Origin: Bacillota bacterium
GTDB taxonomy: Bacteria; Bacillota; Clostridia; Lachnospirales; Lachnospiraceae
DNA length: 64,000 bases
Assembly (NCBI GenBank): GCA_023437365.1
Contig: JAEZGK010000077.1
Span: 103,344 to 167,343 of the forward strand
Reading direction: 5' to 3'
In this document: in pieces, positions 9,088 to 18,882 of the stretch
How positions within the stretch are numbered: position 1 is the stretch's first letter
Layout: every line of letters begins with the position of its first letter
Notes under the pieces: generated by a model
The model's input: the letters and a program-made list of their open reading frames with translations, nothing else
Database searches by the model: none
What the model was told of the DNA's origin: nothing
Made by a program: the position numbers and the translations under genes

Positions 9088-9495
9088 ATGATTTCTGGAT
9101 TAAGCCATATCACATTAATAGTCAATAATTTAAAGAGAACAACAGAATTCTTAGAGAAAATATTTGAAGCAAGAGAAGTCTATTCAAGTGGAGATGAGAC
9201 CTTTTCATTTTCAAAAGAAAAATTCTTTCTTATTAATGGTTTATGGATTTGCATTATGGAAGGTAAGCCACTAGTAGAGCGTACATATAATCATATCGCC
9301 TTTAAGATACCAGACAGTTGTTTTGACGAATTTCTTAAACGAGTTAAGGATAGTGGGGCAGAAATATTACCAGAGCGTTCGCGTGTAGAAGGCGAAGGGC
9401 GCTCAATATATTTTTATGATTATGATAATCATCTATTTGAATTGCATACTGGGACTCTCGAGGAGAGATTAGAACGATATTCAAAAGGGAAATAA
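9088..9495 (+). CDS. fosX: FosX fosfomycin hydrolase
   Basis: A 135-aa glyoxalase-fold (VOC) metalloenzyme that opens the epoxide of fosfomycin with water using Mn2+. From the ATG at 9088, which has GGAG nine bases upstream, the metal ligands fall at His7, His69 and Glu118 and the general base at Glu44, exactly the positions known for FosX. The protein also closely resembles Listeria FosX as I recall it (MISGLSHITLI, LWICIMEG, RTYNHIAF, GRSIYFYDYDNHLFELH). An ATG 15 nt upstream lacks a ribosome binding site. It has its own promoter and is not in an operon. FosX rather than FosA or FosB is indicated by the retained Glu44. Confidence 0.95.
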   Translation: MISGLSHITLIVNNLKRTTEFLEKIFEAREVYSSGDETFSFSKEKFFLINGLWICIMEGKPLVERTYNHIAFKIPDSCFDEFLKRVKDSGAEILPERSRVEGEGRSIYFYDYDNHLFELHTGTLEERLERYSKGK

Positions 9496-9561
9496 AGATC
9501 ATCCCTCCTTCTATCTCAGTTAGACGGATCTTATTAGCTATCAGAGCTATCAATATGAAGC

Positions 9562-10659
9562 TTATCTTAAAATCTCCAGCAGGATATTAAGCAGGGCATC
9601 ATTCGTCTCCGGTGTCATGAAGCAGAAGCGTATGAACTTGTTATTCAGGAAGGGAAAGGTGGAACAATCCCTGATCATCAAGCCCTTTCGGATGGCTGCC
9701 TCAAATAAATCCATGGAGGTTACCTCCTCCTTTAAGAGCTTCACCAGGATGAAATTAGCCGTCGGAGGATAATATTTTACATTACTGCAGCTATCCAGCA
9801 GCTTGCAGATACGAGCCCGTTCCTGGGCAATCAGGGAACGGGTTGCTTTTATATAATCCTCATCCGTGAACATGATTTCACCTGCTATGGCCGCCAGACT
9901 GTTGATGGTCCAGGGGTTTTTGCGCTGGTCAAGCTCCTTAATCAAATCAGTATTTCCGCAGATGGCATAACCAAGGCGAAGTCCCGGGGCAGCAAAGAAT
10001 TTGGAGATACCACGCAGGATAATCACATTATTATAATAGCCAGTCAAAGGAGCTGAGGTTATCTTTGAGATATCCTCAACAAACTCCACATAGGTCTCGT
10101 CAATCATGACAAAGATGCCTTTCTGCTTGCAGATATCCAGGATTTTGCGCATATCATTTCTGGTAATGGCTGAGGAGGTAGGATTATTCGGATTGCAGAT
10201 GACCAGAAGATCCACATCAGAGGTCAGCTCCTCCTCCAGGGAAGGGATAACCAGTGTGAAATTATTCTCTTCCTCCAGGCGGTAGTATCGGGTGGTTCCG
10301 CCGCCGAGTGATATCTCACGCTCATATTCTGAGTAAGTAGGACCTATAATCAATGCCTTTTTCGGATGCTTAATCTGGATAAACAGGGAGATTAACTCCG
10401 TGGAGCCGTTGCCCACAAGGATATTCTCAATATCTGTATGCACATAGTTGGCTATCTTTTTGCGAAGAGAGGTATATTCCCGGTCGGGATAGCTCATGAT
10501 TGCATCGACCCGTTCGGACAGAGTAGTCTTTAGCTTCGGTGAGATACCAAGCGGATTGACATTGGCAGAAAAGCTGATGATATCCTCCTTTTTTATGCCA
10601 TAAACCTTCTCAATTGTCTCTAAGTCACTTCCGTGAAAATGATCTGAATGCTTAATCAT
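9562..10659 (-). CDS. PLP-dependent aminotransferase/decarboxylase, HisC/CobD-like
   Basis: A 365-aa fold-type I pyridoxal-phosphate enzyme. Visible are FSANVNPLGISP at the N-terminus, the glycine-rich GNGSTELI, CNPNNPTSS, DETYVEF and the Schiff-base lysine (Lys220) in GISKFFAAPGLRLGYA. The N-terminal HSDHFHGSDLETIEKVYGI resembles L-threonine-O-3-phosphate decarboxylase (CobD) of cobalamin synthesis more than histidinol-phosphate aminotransferase, but no cobalamin or histidine genes are nearby, so the reaction is left open. It is transcribed alone, convergent with fosX. Confidence 0.85.
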   Translation of the reverse strand: MIKHSDHFHGSDLETIEKVYGIKKEDIISFSANVNPLGISPKLKTTLSERVDAIMSYPDREYTSLRKKIANYVHTDIENILVGNGSTELISLFIQIKHPKKALIIGPTYSEYEREISLGGGTTRYYRLEEENNFTLVIPSLEEELTSDVDLLVICNPNNPTSSAITRNDMRKILDICKQKGIFVMIDETYVEFVEDISKITSAPLTGYYNNVIILRGISKFFAAPGLRLGYAICGNTDLIKELDQRKNPWTINSLAAIAGEIMFTDEDYIKATRSLIAQERARICKLLDSCSNVKYYPPTANFILVKLLKEEVTSMDLFEAAIRKGLMIRDCSTFPFLNNKFIRFCFMTPETNDALLNILLEILR

Positions 10660-10916
10660 GTAATACCCTCCTGATTTATGATAAATACTGGATTTTTTTT
10701 TATTATTGAATTATAATGTCGATAAGTGGTAATGAGTAAACGTATGCAAGCTTACGTTAACAAGCTTGTTTGTAAATTTTGATTGGGGCTATAATCAGGA
10801 ACATGCTTTATGTTCATGATAAATATTATATCTAATATTTTTTAAAATGCAAATATATTAAAGTTTCAAGAGGATATTGTTTCCGAACCGGTAAAATAAC
10901 AGCTTGGGGTGATAGA
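10660..10916. other. Divergent intergenic region upstream of the Hsp70-like operon
   Basis: It must hold promoters for both flanking genes. Seen: a T8 run on the plus strand, an inverted repeat AACGTA-8 nt-TACGTT (about 10738-10757), and a small AACATG/CATGTT-like hairpin near 10800. No gene. Confidence 0.4.
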
Positions 10917-13900
10917 TTGAAGGATAAGATCGAGCAGTTTTCAAAGGGGAATTTTGAATATGAGCTTCCTTTTATATGCCTGACCGACGAGGAAATAAGG
11001 ATCACAGTAGAAGCGGGCAAGATATATGAAGGTAGCTTTATCATCAGCAACAGTACCGAGCGTAGGATGGAGGGAAGAGTCTACTCCTCCAGTCGTCTGT
11101 TACAGATAAAGACACCTTCCTTTTGCGAGGCCGCCAACACGATTCATTATTCCTTTGATGCAACATTTTTGAAGGCAGGAGAAGCTTTAGAGGGAGACGT
11201 CTGCATCGTCAGTGACTGCGGTGAAAAGACGCTTCCTTTTTATGTTCAGGTAGAGATAGCAAGTGTAACGACCTCTTTGGGAAAAATAAAGGATTTATTT
11301 CAATTTACTAATCTTGCCAGAATGGATTGGTCGGAAGCAAAGAAGGTATTTAAACAGGAAGATTTTGAGACAATCTTCTTGGCGAATGAAGAGCGGTATC
11401 GATATATTTACAGATATTTGATCAAAAGTCTTTCGACAAGCCAGGCTCTGGAGGAGTTTCTGATTGCGATACATAAAAAAGCAATGATTCGCCTGGTGGT
11501 AGATAAGACTCAGGTGGATTATGTGGTATATGACGAGGGGATAACAGATCGGATTACACTGACCAAGGATCATTGGGGATTTGCTGAAATCAGAGTCAGC
11601 ACAGATGCTGCATTTATCCAGTTGGAGCAGAAATTTCTGTGGGCAGACCGTTTTATCGGCAATACCAATCAGGTTTCCTTCTCTATTGATCAGGGATTGT
11701 TACAGGCCGGTAATAATTTTGGACATATCTGGATAAAGACGGCCTATCAAACAATTACCATTGAGGTCAGATGTAAATGTCATAAAGAGAGAAAGAGGAT
11801 TTTGAAGCATCGAGTACAGCAGAAGCTGGAATTCGGGATGATGGCTAATTATCTGAATCTTCGTCTGGACCGTATAGACTTAATTCATTATATTGAAGAG
11901 ACAGAGTCGATTCTGAATGAACTGACAGACAATCCAAATAGTATATTGAAAGAGCTGTTAAAGACACATCTGGCAATTATCTCAGGAAAGACAAAGCTTG
12001 CAGAAGAACTGCTTGGGGACTTTGCGTTGAGCGAAGCCATGTTGAAACGCAGGTCGGTCTACGAGTACTGCGCATATCTGTATCTTAAGGCTCTGTTTTA
12101 TAAAGAAGAGGGAGCCATAAAGGATGCGGCTGAGACAATCCGTTTTTACTATGAGAACGGTAATACAGATTGGAGAATCCTCTGGTTTCTGCTGAATATG
12201 GACAGCGACTATTCGAAAGCAGCCGGAAAGAAGCTGAATGACATCAAGGAGCAGTTTGAAGCCGGCTGCCACAGTCCAATCCTGTATTATGAGGCTGTTT
12301 GCACCCTCAATCAGGAACCAGTATTGCTGCGGGATTTGGGTGAATTTGAGATACAGACAATGAATTACGGCATCAAGAACTGGATCATATCTAAGGAACT
12401 AGCCGGGCAATACACCTATCTGGCTAATAAAAGAAAAGGCTTCCATCCGATTATCTTTCAGGGCTTGGTTAAGCTGTATGATGAATTTGATGATCCGGAG
12501 ATGCTTTCTGCCATCTGCTGCCTTCTGATTAAAGGAATGAAGAAGGAAGAAAAATACTTTGAGTGGTATCGCCTCGGTGTAGATTCGCAGCTTCGAATCA
12601 CAGAGCTTTATGAATACTACATGTATTCGGTAAGCCCTGCCATGGAAGAACCCTTGGCAGTACCGGTACTCTTGTATTTTATCTATAACAGTAATTTAAG
12701 TGATACGAAGAAAGCATTTTTATATGCTAATATCGTTAAGAATAAGGACAAGAACGAGTCAATCTACCGTACATATTTGAAACGCATGGAAATCTTTGCG
12801 ACAAAAGCGCTGGAGCTGCATCAGATTAACCGGGACCTGGCTGTCCTTTATAAAGAATTTCTGAATAAAAATTCACTGAACGCAGAATTGGCAAGGCATT
12901 TGCCCTATGTGCTTTATCGCCAGGAGCTAGTCTGTCATAATCCCAATATGACCGGCGTCACAGTGATCCATAAGGAGCTTGGGACAGAAGAAACTCAGAT
13001 GCTGCTTCAAGGCTGTGCTCAGATCGATCTTTTTACAGGCAATGCAGAAATCTTCCTTACCGATAGCTTTGGAAATCGATATGTGGAGTCAGTGGATTAT
13101 ACCGTAACGCCCTATCTGGCAGCAGAGGAATATGAAGCCCTCTGTCTGGAATACAGTAATCATGTTATGCTGCTGCTACACCTATTTGATCGTTATCAGA
13201 GCTATCGAATTATCAATGAGAGTGCCATTGCGCTGCGTAAGCAGGTATTACAGATCGAGGGGCTCACGAAGGAGTATGCAACGGAATGCTGTCAGACGCT
13301 TGTCGAATACTACTATGAAAATTATCAGGATGAACAACTGGAGTTTTATTTAAGCCAGATAGAACTGAGCGCGGTAAAGCCCATGGATCGCATCAGGTAT
13401 CTGGAGTATATGGTGACCCGTTCCCTATATCATAAGGCAATGGAAGCTCTTAAGAGCTTTGGTTTTGAGGGAGTGACCATCAACAGGCTGGTAAAGATGT
13501 GCTCCAGCTGGATGCTGACACCCGAGGCAGAAGTCGGAAATGACCTGATGGTGAAGCTGTGCTATTATGTATTCTCCCATAATAAATATGACGAAGCAAT
13601 ACTACGTTATCTGGTAAATTATTACGACGGTGCAACCCGGGAGATGTATGGGCTCTGGAAAGCAGCGAAGGGCTTTGAGATAAATACGCACCTCCTGGAA
13701 GAGCGTCTTCTGACGCAGATGCTTTATACAGAGGGTTATCTGGAGGAGAGCTTCCTGGTGTTTATCGAGTATTACAGGAATGTCACCAATCATATGCTGG
13801 TTCGTGCATATCTATCCTTCTATGCCTATAATTATCTGGTACATCTGCATGTTATCAATTCGGAGCTTTTCCCTATCATGAAAAGGGAGCTGAACTATGA

Positions 13901-14462
13901 AGAGAACGATATCTGCCTGCTTGCCTGGCTGAAATACTATAGTACAGATAAGAAGCCGACAGAGAATGAACTGAGTTTCATAGAGTATCAGATAGACCGT
14001 CTTGTAAAAAAAGATATCATACTACCTTTCTTTCTGTCTTACAGGAAACAGGTGGAATTGCCGGAGAGGATAGTGGACAAGTGCTATATCACTTATATTA
14101 CCGATCCTAGAAAGCAGGTCTATATTCACTATCGTCTGCTCAAGGAGCAGGAAGGTGAGTACAGTACGCAGAGGATGAGTAACATATTCATGGGTATTCA
14201 TGTGAAGGAGTTTATCCTGTTTTATCGTGAAGCCCTCCAGTATTATATTACGGAGGAAACCTCGGATGGATCCAGCATCACGGAAAGCCTGCATACCCAA
14301 TACGATTGTGAGACCCCGGAGGAGGACGACAGTAATTACAATCAGGTTAATCTGATGCTGATGGCTCAGGAAGTCAAGGATGAAAATACCCTTCTCACCT
14401 TAATGGAGAATTATGTGACGAACAAATTCATGATAGACGCATGCTTTAAGCAAATCAACTAA
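10917..14462 (+). CDS. Large beta/alpha-solenoid protein (DUF5717-like), first gene of an Hsp70-like operon
   Basis: 1181 aa starting at TTG, with GGGGTG six bases upstream. No signal peptide or membrane helix is visible, so it should be cytoplasmic. Residues 1-130 look beta-rich and Ig-like (EIRITVEAGKIYEGSFIISN and later LPFYVQVEIA); a second beta segment follows near 200-290. Residues from about 300 onward are almost entirely helical, with repeated aromatic patterns such as YEYCAYLYLKAL and ILRYLVNYY, as expected for a TPR-like or other alpha-solenoid scaffold. From memory this matches DUF5717 of Lachnospiraceae. It is followed after 14 nt by a degenerate Hsp70-like gene, so a scaffold or client-binding role is inferred; true function unknown. 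Confidence 0.85.
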   Translation: MKDKIEQFSKGNFEYELPFICLTDEEIRITVEAGKIYEGSFIISNSTERRMEGRVYSSSRLLQIKTPSFCEAANTIHYSFDATFLKAGEALEGDVCIVSDCGEKTLPFYVQVEIASVTTSLGKIKDLFQFTNLARMDWSEAKKVFKQEDFETIFLANEERYRYIYRYLIKSLSTSQALEEFLIAIHKKAMIRLVVDKTQVDYVVYDEGITDRITLTKDHWGFAEIRVSTDAAFIQLEQKFLWADRFIGNTNQVSFSIDQGLLQAGNNFGHIWIKTAYQTITIEVRCKCHKERKRILKHRVQQKLEFGMMANYLNLRLDRIDLIHYIEETESILNELTDNPNSILKELLKTHLAIISGKTKLAEELLGDFALSEAMLKRRSVYEYCAYLYLKALFYKEEGAIKDAAETIRFYYENGNTDWRILWFLLNMDSDYSKAAGKKLNDIKEQFEAGCHSPILYYEAVCTLNQEPVLLRDLGEFEIQTMNYGIKNWIISKELAGQYTYLANKRKGFHPIIFQGLVKLYDEFDDPEMLSAICCLLIKGMKKEEKYFEWYRLGVDSQLRITELYEYYMYSVSPAMEEPLAVPVLLYFIYNSNLSDTKKAFLYANIVKNKDKNESIYRTYLKRMEIFATKALELHQINRDLAVLYKEFLNKNSLNAELARHLPYVLYRQELVCHNPNMTGVTVIHKELGTEETQMLLQGCAQIDLFTGNAEIFLTDSFGNRYVESVDYTVTPYLAAEEYEALCLEYSNHVMLLLHLFDRYQSYRIINESAIALRKQVLQIEGLTKEYATECCQTLVEYYYENYQDEQLEFYLSQIELSAVKPMDRIRYLEYMVTRSLYHKAMEALKSFGFEGVTINRLVKMCSSWMLTPEAEVGNDLMVKLCYYVFSHNKYDEAILRYLVNYYDGATREMYGLWKAAKGFEINTHLLEERLLTQMLYTEGYLEESFLVFIEYYRNVTNHMLVRAYLSFYAYNYLVHLHVINSELFPIMKRELNYEENDICLLAWLKYYSTDKKPTENELSFIEYQIDRLVKKDIILPFFLSYRKQVELPERIVDKCYITYITDPRKQVYIHYRLLKEQEGEYSTQRMSNIFMGIHVKEFILFYREALQYYITEETSDGSSITESLHTQYDCETPEEDDSNYNQVNLMLMAQEVKDENTLLTLMENYVTNKFMIDACFKQIN

Positions 14463-14476
14463 CAAGGAGCGGTTCG

Positions 14477-15739
14477 ATGGATGCACCAAGAAAATTGATT
14501 GTGGGGTATGATCTGTGTGAAGATTTTACCCAGATAAGCTGTTTCAGCTATAAGACCTTTGAACCGATTGTGATCGGAATTCGGGAAGAGGATGAGTTAA
14601 ATCTCATCCCTACCGTTCTCTGTGTAAAAAACGATTCAAAGCAATGGCTGTTCGGTGAGGATGCAATTTGCTGTTCCGCCGCCGGAACAGGGGTATTAAT
14701 CAACCATCTTTTGGAAAAGCTGGTATCAGGAAAGACAGTAGAACTGTTTGGAGAAAGCTTTGACGGGGTTTCACTTCTTGAGAAATTTCTCCGAAAAACA
14801 TTGACACTGGTGAAACAGTATTTCCCCACGGAGCAGATCACGAAGCTGGTAGTGACGGTCCGAAATACAGAACCAAGACTGATCGAGGGTATCTATGAGG
14901 CATTGTCAGTTCTCGGTCTGGAAAAGGACAGAGTTCTTATCCTGAGCCATGCCGGTGCCTATCTATATTATGCCTTAAGCCAGGATAAAGCTCTTTGGAT
15001 GAATGATGTCGGTCTTTTTGAATTCAGTGAAGAGGCTTTGCTCTATTATCAGATACGGATGAGCCGCAGGGGAAAGCCTATAATCGCATGCTTAAATAAA
15101 ACAGATTATACGGATATGCTAAGCTACCCAAGGCTGAAGCAAAATGAGCAGGGTCTTTCTTATGTATTTGAAAACATAGCCAATACGGCACTCTATAAAC
15201 AGATTGTTACGACATTGTATTTTACGGGACGAGGGTTTGAGGGAGGCTGGGCTGATGAGGCTATACAGAAGCTCTGTGCAGGACGTAGAGTATTCTTTGG
15301 GCAGAATCTGTTTACCAAAGGAGCTTGCTATGCTGCAAAGGAGCTTTCCGGAGATGTCAAGCTTGCAGATATCCTTCTGCTGAATGATGATATGATTACC
15401 AGCACCGTCGGAGTCAGGGTATATAGGGATACAAAGTATTCGGATGCCATTCTTGCAGAAGCAGGTATGAATTGGTATGAAGTAGATCAAAGTATCGAAG
15501 TAATTCCCGAAGGGGTGCCCGAGCTTGAGATTATACTGAAAAGCTTGTTAAATAGGGAGGTAGTCAGAGAAAAGGTACGACTGACAAATCTTCCGGAACG
15601 ACCGGATCGCATGACGAGGCTTTCGATTAATATTACCTGCAAGAATCGGACATCCGGTATCGTCCGGGTCCAGGATCTGGGCTTCGGAGAATTCTATCCT
15701 GCAACAGAATGTGTAACAGAATTTACCATAGAACTATAA
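14477..15739 (+). CDS. Degenerate Hsp70/actin-fold protein (DUF5716-like)
   Basis: 420 aa with AAGGAG upstream of the ATG. The overall layout follows Hsp70: an N-terminal GYDLCEDFTQISCFSY in the place of the phosphate-1 loop, a middle HAGAYLYYAL where Hsp70 has EPTAAALAY, FTGRGFEGGWADEAIQKL where Hsp70 has the GGSSRIP segment, and LFTKGACYAAKELSGD matching the GAAxxA helix. The C-terminal 60 residues are short beta strands (LSINITCKNRTSGIVRV), like a minimal substrate-binding domain. Several nucleotide-contact residues are replaced (the phosphate-1 GTT is gone), so ATP hydrolysis is uncertain. From memory this is DUF5716. It sits between the solenoid protein and a TPR-like protein, consistent with a dedicated chaperone set. 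Confidence 0.82.
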   Translation: MDAPRKLIVGYDLCEDFTQISCFSYKTFEPIVIGIREEDELNLIPTVLCVKNDSKQWLFGEDAICCSAAGTGVLINHLLEKLVSGKTVELFGESFDGVSLLEKFLRKTLTLVKQYFPTEQITKLVVTVRNTEPRLIEGIYEALSVLGLEKDRVLILSHAGAYLYYALSQDKALWMNDVGLFEFSEEALLYYQIRMSRRGKPIIACLNKTDYTDMLSYPRLKQNEQGLSYVFENIANTALYKQIVTTLYFTGRGFEGGWADEAIQKLCAGRRVFFGQNLFTKGACYAAKELSGDVKLADILLLNDDMITSTVGVRVYRDTKYSDAILAEAGMNWYEVDQSIEVIPEGVPELEIILKSLLNREVVREKVRLTNLPERPDRMTRLSINITCKNRTSGIVRVQDLGFGEFYPATECVTEFTIEL

Positions 15740-15753
15740 AAGCGAGGGTTGTG

Positions 15754-16587
15754 ATGATGAGCAAGCTGATTCTATGCAGTGGTACCAGAACAAAAATACC
15801 ATATTGCTTCGTAGCTACCGGTATCAAGGTATATTCGATTGAGGAGCTTTGCTATTATATCTTTCATCATATCTACATGATTGAGGAGGACATCTATTCA
15901 GATGCCCTGATTGACTGGATACAGCTGGAGCTTAAATTAGCCGGACGGGCTGAGAGGCTGAGGCAGCTTAAGCAGGCGAAGGCAGATGTAAAGACTATGG
16001 TAACCTTTGTTCTCTGCAGCTCGGATTATTATAGTGAGAGTGAGATTAAGGGACTGCTTAAGAAATTGGATGATATCGCTGCCATGCCTAAGATAAAAAG
16101 AAGCTGTATCAAGGCAGATAACAGTTTATCGGAAGGGCAGTATACTGAGGCAGCTGCGGAATATGAGAAAATTCTGAATTCTGCGGAGGCAACGGATCTG
16201 GCTCCTGAGGATTACGGAGATATCCTTCATAATCTTGCGGTAGCCAAGGTACATACAGTAGGCTTAAAACAGGCAGCACAGTATATGCTCGAAGCGTATG
16301 AGAGAAATCACAGAAAAGAAAGTCTGATACAATACTTATGTGCTTTGCAGCTATTGGGATATGAGGTCCTGTATCACGAAAAGCTTAAGGAATATGAGGT
16401 AAGTCAAGAGATGCAGGAGTCGCTTGAAAACTTTATGAAGCAAAACAAGGAAGAAGCAGAACAGTCGCAGAGTATGACGGATATCCATTCCCTAAGGCAA
16501 ATGAAGGAAAAAGGACAGATGCTGGAATATTATCGAAAGACGGAGGAATTACTGGAGGCCTGGAAAACGGAAATCCGCCGAAAATAG
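15754..16587 (+). CDS. TPR-like helical protein of the Hsp70-like operon
   Basis: 277 aa. The start was placed at the ATG-ATG pair at 15754/15757, preceded by GCGAGGG; the longer frame to 15709 would overlap the previous gene and lacks a site. The first 35 residues hold a short beta segment (KLILCSGTRTKIPYC), followed by helices, then a clear TPR-like stretch (LSEGQYTEAAAEYEKIL and YGDILHNLAVAKVHTVGLKQAAQYMLEAYE, about residues 117-190), and a charged coiled-coil tail. TPR proteins commonly act as Hsp70 co-chaperones or adaptors, which fits the neighbour 14 nt upstream. The specific partner is inferred. Confidence 0.78.
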   Translation: MMSKLILCSGTRTKIPYCFVATGIKVYSIEELCYYIFHHIYMIEEDIYSDALIDWIQLELKLAGRAERLRQLKQAKADVKTMVTFVLCSSDYYSESEIKGLLKKLDDIAAMPKIKRSCIKADNSLSEGQYTEAAAEYEKILNSAEATDLAPEDYGDILHNLAVAKVHTVGLKQAAQYMLEAYERNHRKESLIQYLCALQLLGYEVLYHEKLKEYEVSQEMQESLENFMKQNKEEAEQSQSMTDIHSLRQMKEKGQMLEYYRKTEELLEAWKTEIRRK

Positions 16588-16628
16588 ATAAAGAGCTTAG
16601 GACAATGGCTGACAGTGAGGTGGAAGTA

Positions 16629-17855
16629 ATGGGTATATTTAATCTTTTTAAGAGAAGAAAACAAAGTAGTGATGAGGAAGCTATCCTTCAGGAGTTGGAG
16701 GCGGAGGAGATGAGTCCGTCTGATAAGAAGAAGTCTCGCTCTGAGAAAAAGAAGGAGGGGAAGCGTCCTCTAAAGCTGAATACCAATACGGAGCGCATCG
16801 GTTATGTAAAGGATAATTGCGAAATTATTCTTGAAAGCAATAGGCAGATTGAGGAAGCCAAGGTGGAATATCAAGCCGTCACCTCCTACCTTACGGACAT
16901 GCAACGGATGGATATGATACCGGAGGAACAAAGAGAGAACCTGGAGGAAGCAGCAAGAAAGATTGTCAGTCTATCGAAGGACAGAGAAAAGCTGCAAAGA
17001 AGGAGTTCCATCCTTACGGACATGCAATATCGTCTGTTCGAACGCTATGAACAGGTGCTGCCTAAGGAGCTGTCCGTGATACGGGACAGCGAGCAGTATC
17101 AGGTGATGATCGATCAGGATATGATGCATCTGGAGAAGGAGCGTGAGGCACTGGACGATCAGGAGGAGGAGATCGTAAGCAAGCAATCCTTCCTGAAGGG
17201 AATAGCGATAACCACAAGTATCGTGATCATCCTGTTATTTTTATTATTTGCACTACTGTCATCCTATTCGGAAGCAAGCTTTACCATACCCTTCCTGTTG
17301 ACAGTGCTGATGGGAATGATTTCGACCTTATATATTATTCTGGAAGCCAGGAAGAACGAAAGCAATGTGAGAATTGTACAGGCAAAGCAAAACCGTCAGA
17401 TCATGCTGATGAATAAGGTAAAGATCAAAGCTGTGAATAACCGGAGCTATCTGGATTATGCATACAGTAAATACATGGTAGACAGCTATGAGCAGCTACG
17501 TGTCTCCTGGGAGGAATATGTCCGGATGAAGGATGAGGCCAGAAGATATCAAAGTAATACGGAATTGCTGGAATTCTTTCATAATGAACTGATGCATGAA
17601 TTGAAAAAGCATGGGGTGATGGATTCAGAAATTTGGATTTATCAGCCTACGGCGATTCTGGATCATAAGGAGATGGTTGAGGTTCGTCATAGATTGAATG
17701 TACGGAGACAAAAGCTGAGAGAAAGAATTGATGTGAACCAAAAGCAGAGAACAGAAGCTATTGCAGCCATCAAGGGGGTAATTACCAATTATCCCGACAG
17801 TAAGGAGGAGGCTGAAAGACTGGTCCGCAGATATCAGCTGGAGCTTGAAGAATGA
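16629..17855 (+). CDS. Coiled-coil membrane protein of the Hsp70-like operon
   Basis: 408 aa. The start at 16629 is preferred because GAGGTGG lies just upstream; an ATG at 16605 is too close to its AGGA. The N-terminus is GIFNLFKRRKQ, then a highly charged Lys/Glu region, a coiled coil (about residues 65-180), two adjacent membrane helices near 190-240 (ITTSIVIILLFLLFALL and FLLTVLMGMISTLYIIL), and a second coiled coil to the end. The hairpin topology leaves both coiled coils in the cytoplasm. It could tether the solenoid/Hsp70-like proteins to the membrane. I know no named family for it. Confidence 0.78.
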   Translation: MGIFNLFKRRKQSSDEEAILQELEAEEMSPSDKKKSRSEKKKEGKRPLKLNTNTERIGYVKDNCEIILESNRQIEEAKVEYQAVTSYLTDMQRMDMIPEEQRENLEEAARKIVSLSKDREKLQRRSSILTDMQYRLFERYEQVLPKELSVIRDSEQYQVMIDQDMMHLEKEREALDDQEEEIVSKQSFLKGIAITTSIVIILLFLLFALLSSYSEASFTIPFLLTVLMGMISTLYIILEARKNESNVRIVQAKQNRQIMLMNKVKIKAVNNRSYLDYAYSKYMVDSYEQLRVSWEEYVRMKDEARRYQSNTELLEFFHNELMHELKKHGVMDSEIWIYQPTAILDHKEMVEVRHRLNVRRQKLRERIDVNQKQRTEAIAAIKGVITNYPDSKEEAERLVRRYQLELEE

Positions 17856-17932
17856 TGTACGTTGGCTTCACAGAAGATGGGATTCTTTCATAGAATAATG
17901 TAATGTATCTATTCTATCAGGAGGAAAAATCT

Positions 17933-18853
17933 ATGTACCTGAGCAGAGATTTTGCCAGGCTGTCTCTGGAGCTACACTTATTCTTTTTGAGAATAATGAA
18001 AGAACACTCTTTTTTTCTGGAGCTGGGCTTTACACCGAGGGATTCAAGCTTTACAAAACGAGCTGATGAGTTCCGAAAGGAATTTGATAAACTGTTGTGG
18101 GATGTGGTTGCTATTTCCAGCGGAGTGGTCGGCAGAGATGTATTACAGTCGGGAGAAGTAGTCACGCAATACACGATGAATGCAGAAAAGGCTTCTGAGT
18201 ATTATACAGGTATTGATATACCGATTGATATCACAAAAGCAGAATTGGATCTGATGGGCAGTAGGAATTACCCTGTGAACAGAAGGTTGGATGAGGCTGT
18301 TTATGAGATTAACAGAAGGGCAATTGAGTTGGTATCCTCTCTGATACGGTTTAAGGAAACCATTTTGGCAGATGTATTGGCCTGCAAGATGTTTACCGTG
18401 AACTATCCGCTGCTGATCGATCATATCCTTCGGGAAGCAAGACTGTATCGTGATACAATCGAGCGGATTCAGAGAGGAGAAGACTATAACATACAAAATG
18501 AGGCTCTAGAGCAGGAGCTGTTCTGGAATCGGATCATGGCTGAGCACTCGAAGTTTATCCGGGGATTACTTGATCCGCAGGAGGAGGACCTGTTCAACAT
18601 GGCCGATCATTTTGGTGATGAATTCGATGCACTGACGAAGGAAGCAAGGGAAGCCATGGATAATACGGTACCGGCTGCAAAGGTTACTGCGGACAGTCTG
18701 GCAGCAACGAAAGCCATCCGGGATTTCAAAGAGCAGGGAACACAGGGGTTAATCAATTGCAAAATCAAATCAATCATCATCCCGTTGTTGGCAGACCATA
18801 CGCTTCGAGAAGCCAGTCATTATCTGAGACTGTTAAGAATGTTCCGAAGATAG
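17933..18853 (+). CDS. DUF2935 protein with two helical-bundle repeats
   Basis: 306 aa, all helical. The ATG at 17933 has AGGAGG eight bases upstream; the longer frame to 17903 does not. Two similar halves of about 145 residues each begin with an FFLRIMKEHSFFL or FWNRIMAEHSKFI motif, contain a DEFRKEFD or DHFGDEFDAL helix, and end with PLLIDHILREA.LYR or PLLADHTLREASHYLR. The repeated His/Glu positions resemble hemerythrin-like metal-binding bundles, a plausible but unproven role for DUF2935. It ends in a strong terminator, so it may be the last gene transcribed with, or just after, the Hsp70-like operon. Confidence 0.85.
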   Translation: MYLSRDFARLSLELHLFFLRIMKEHSFFLELGFTPRDSSFTKRADEFRKEFDKLLWDVVAISSGVVGRDVLQSGEVVTQYTMNAEKASEYYTGIDIPIDITKAELDLMGSRNYPVNRRLDEAVYEINRRAIELVSSLIRFKETILADVLACKMFTVNYPLLIDHILREARLYRDTIERIQRGEDYNIQNEALEQELFWNRIMAEHSKFIRGLLDPQEEDLFNMADHFGDEFDALTKEAREAMDNTVPAAKVTADSLAATKAIRDFKEQGTQGLINCKIKSIIIPLLADHTLREASHYLRLLRMFRR

Positions 18854-18882
18854 CGGACATCAAGATTATTATTTAAGGATAT

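Noticed and set aside
9562..10659. Assignment as cobD (cobalamin synthesis)
   Set aside because: The N-terminus resembles CobD but there are no cobalamin genes nearby, so only the PLP-enzyme family is claimed.
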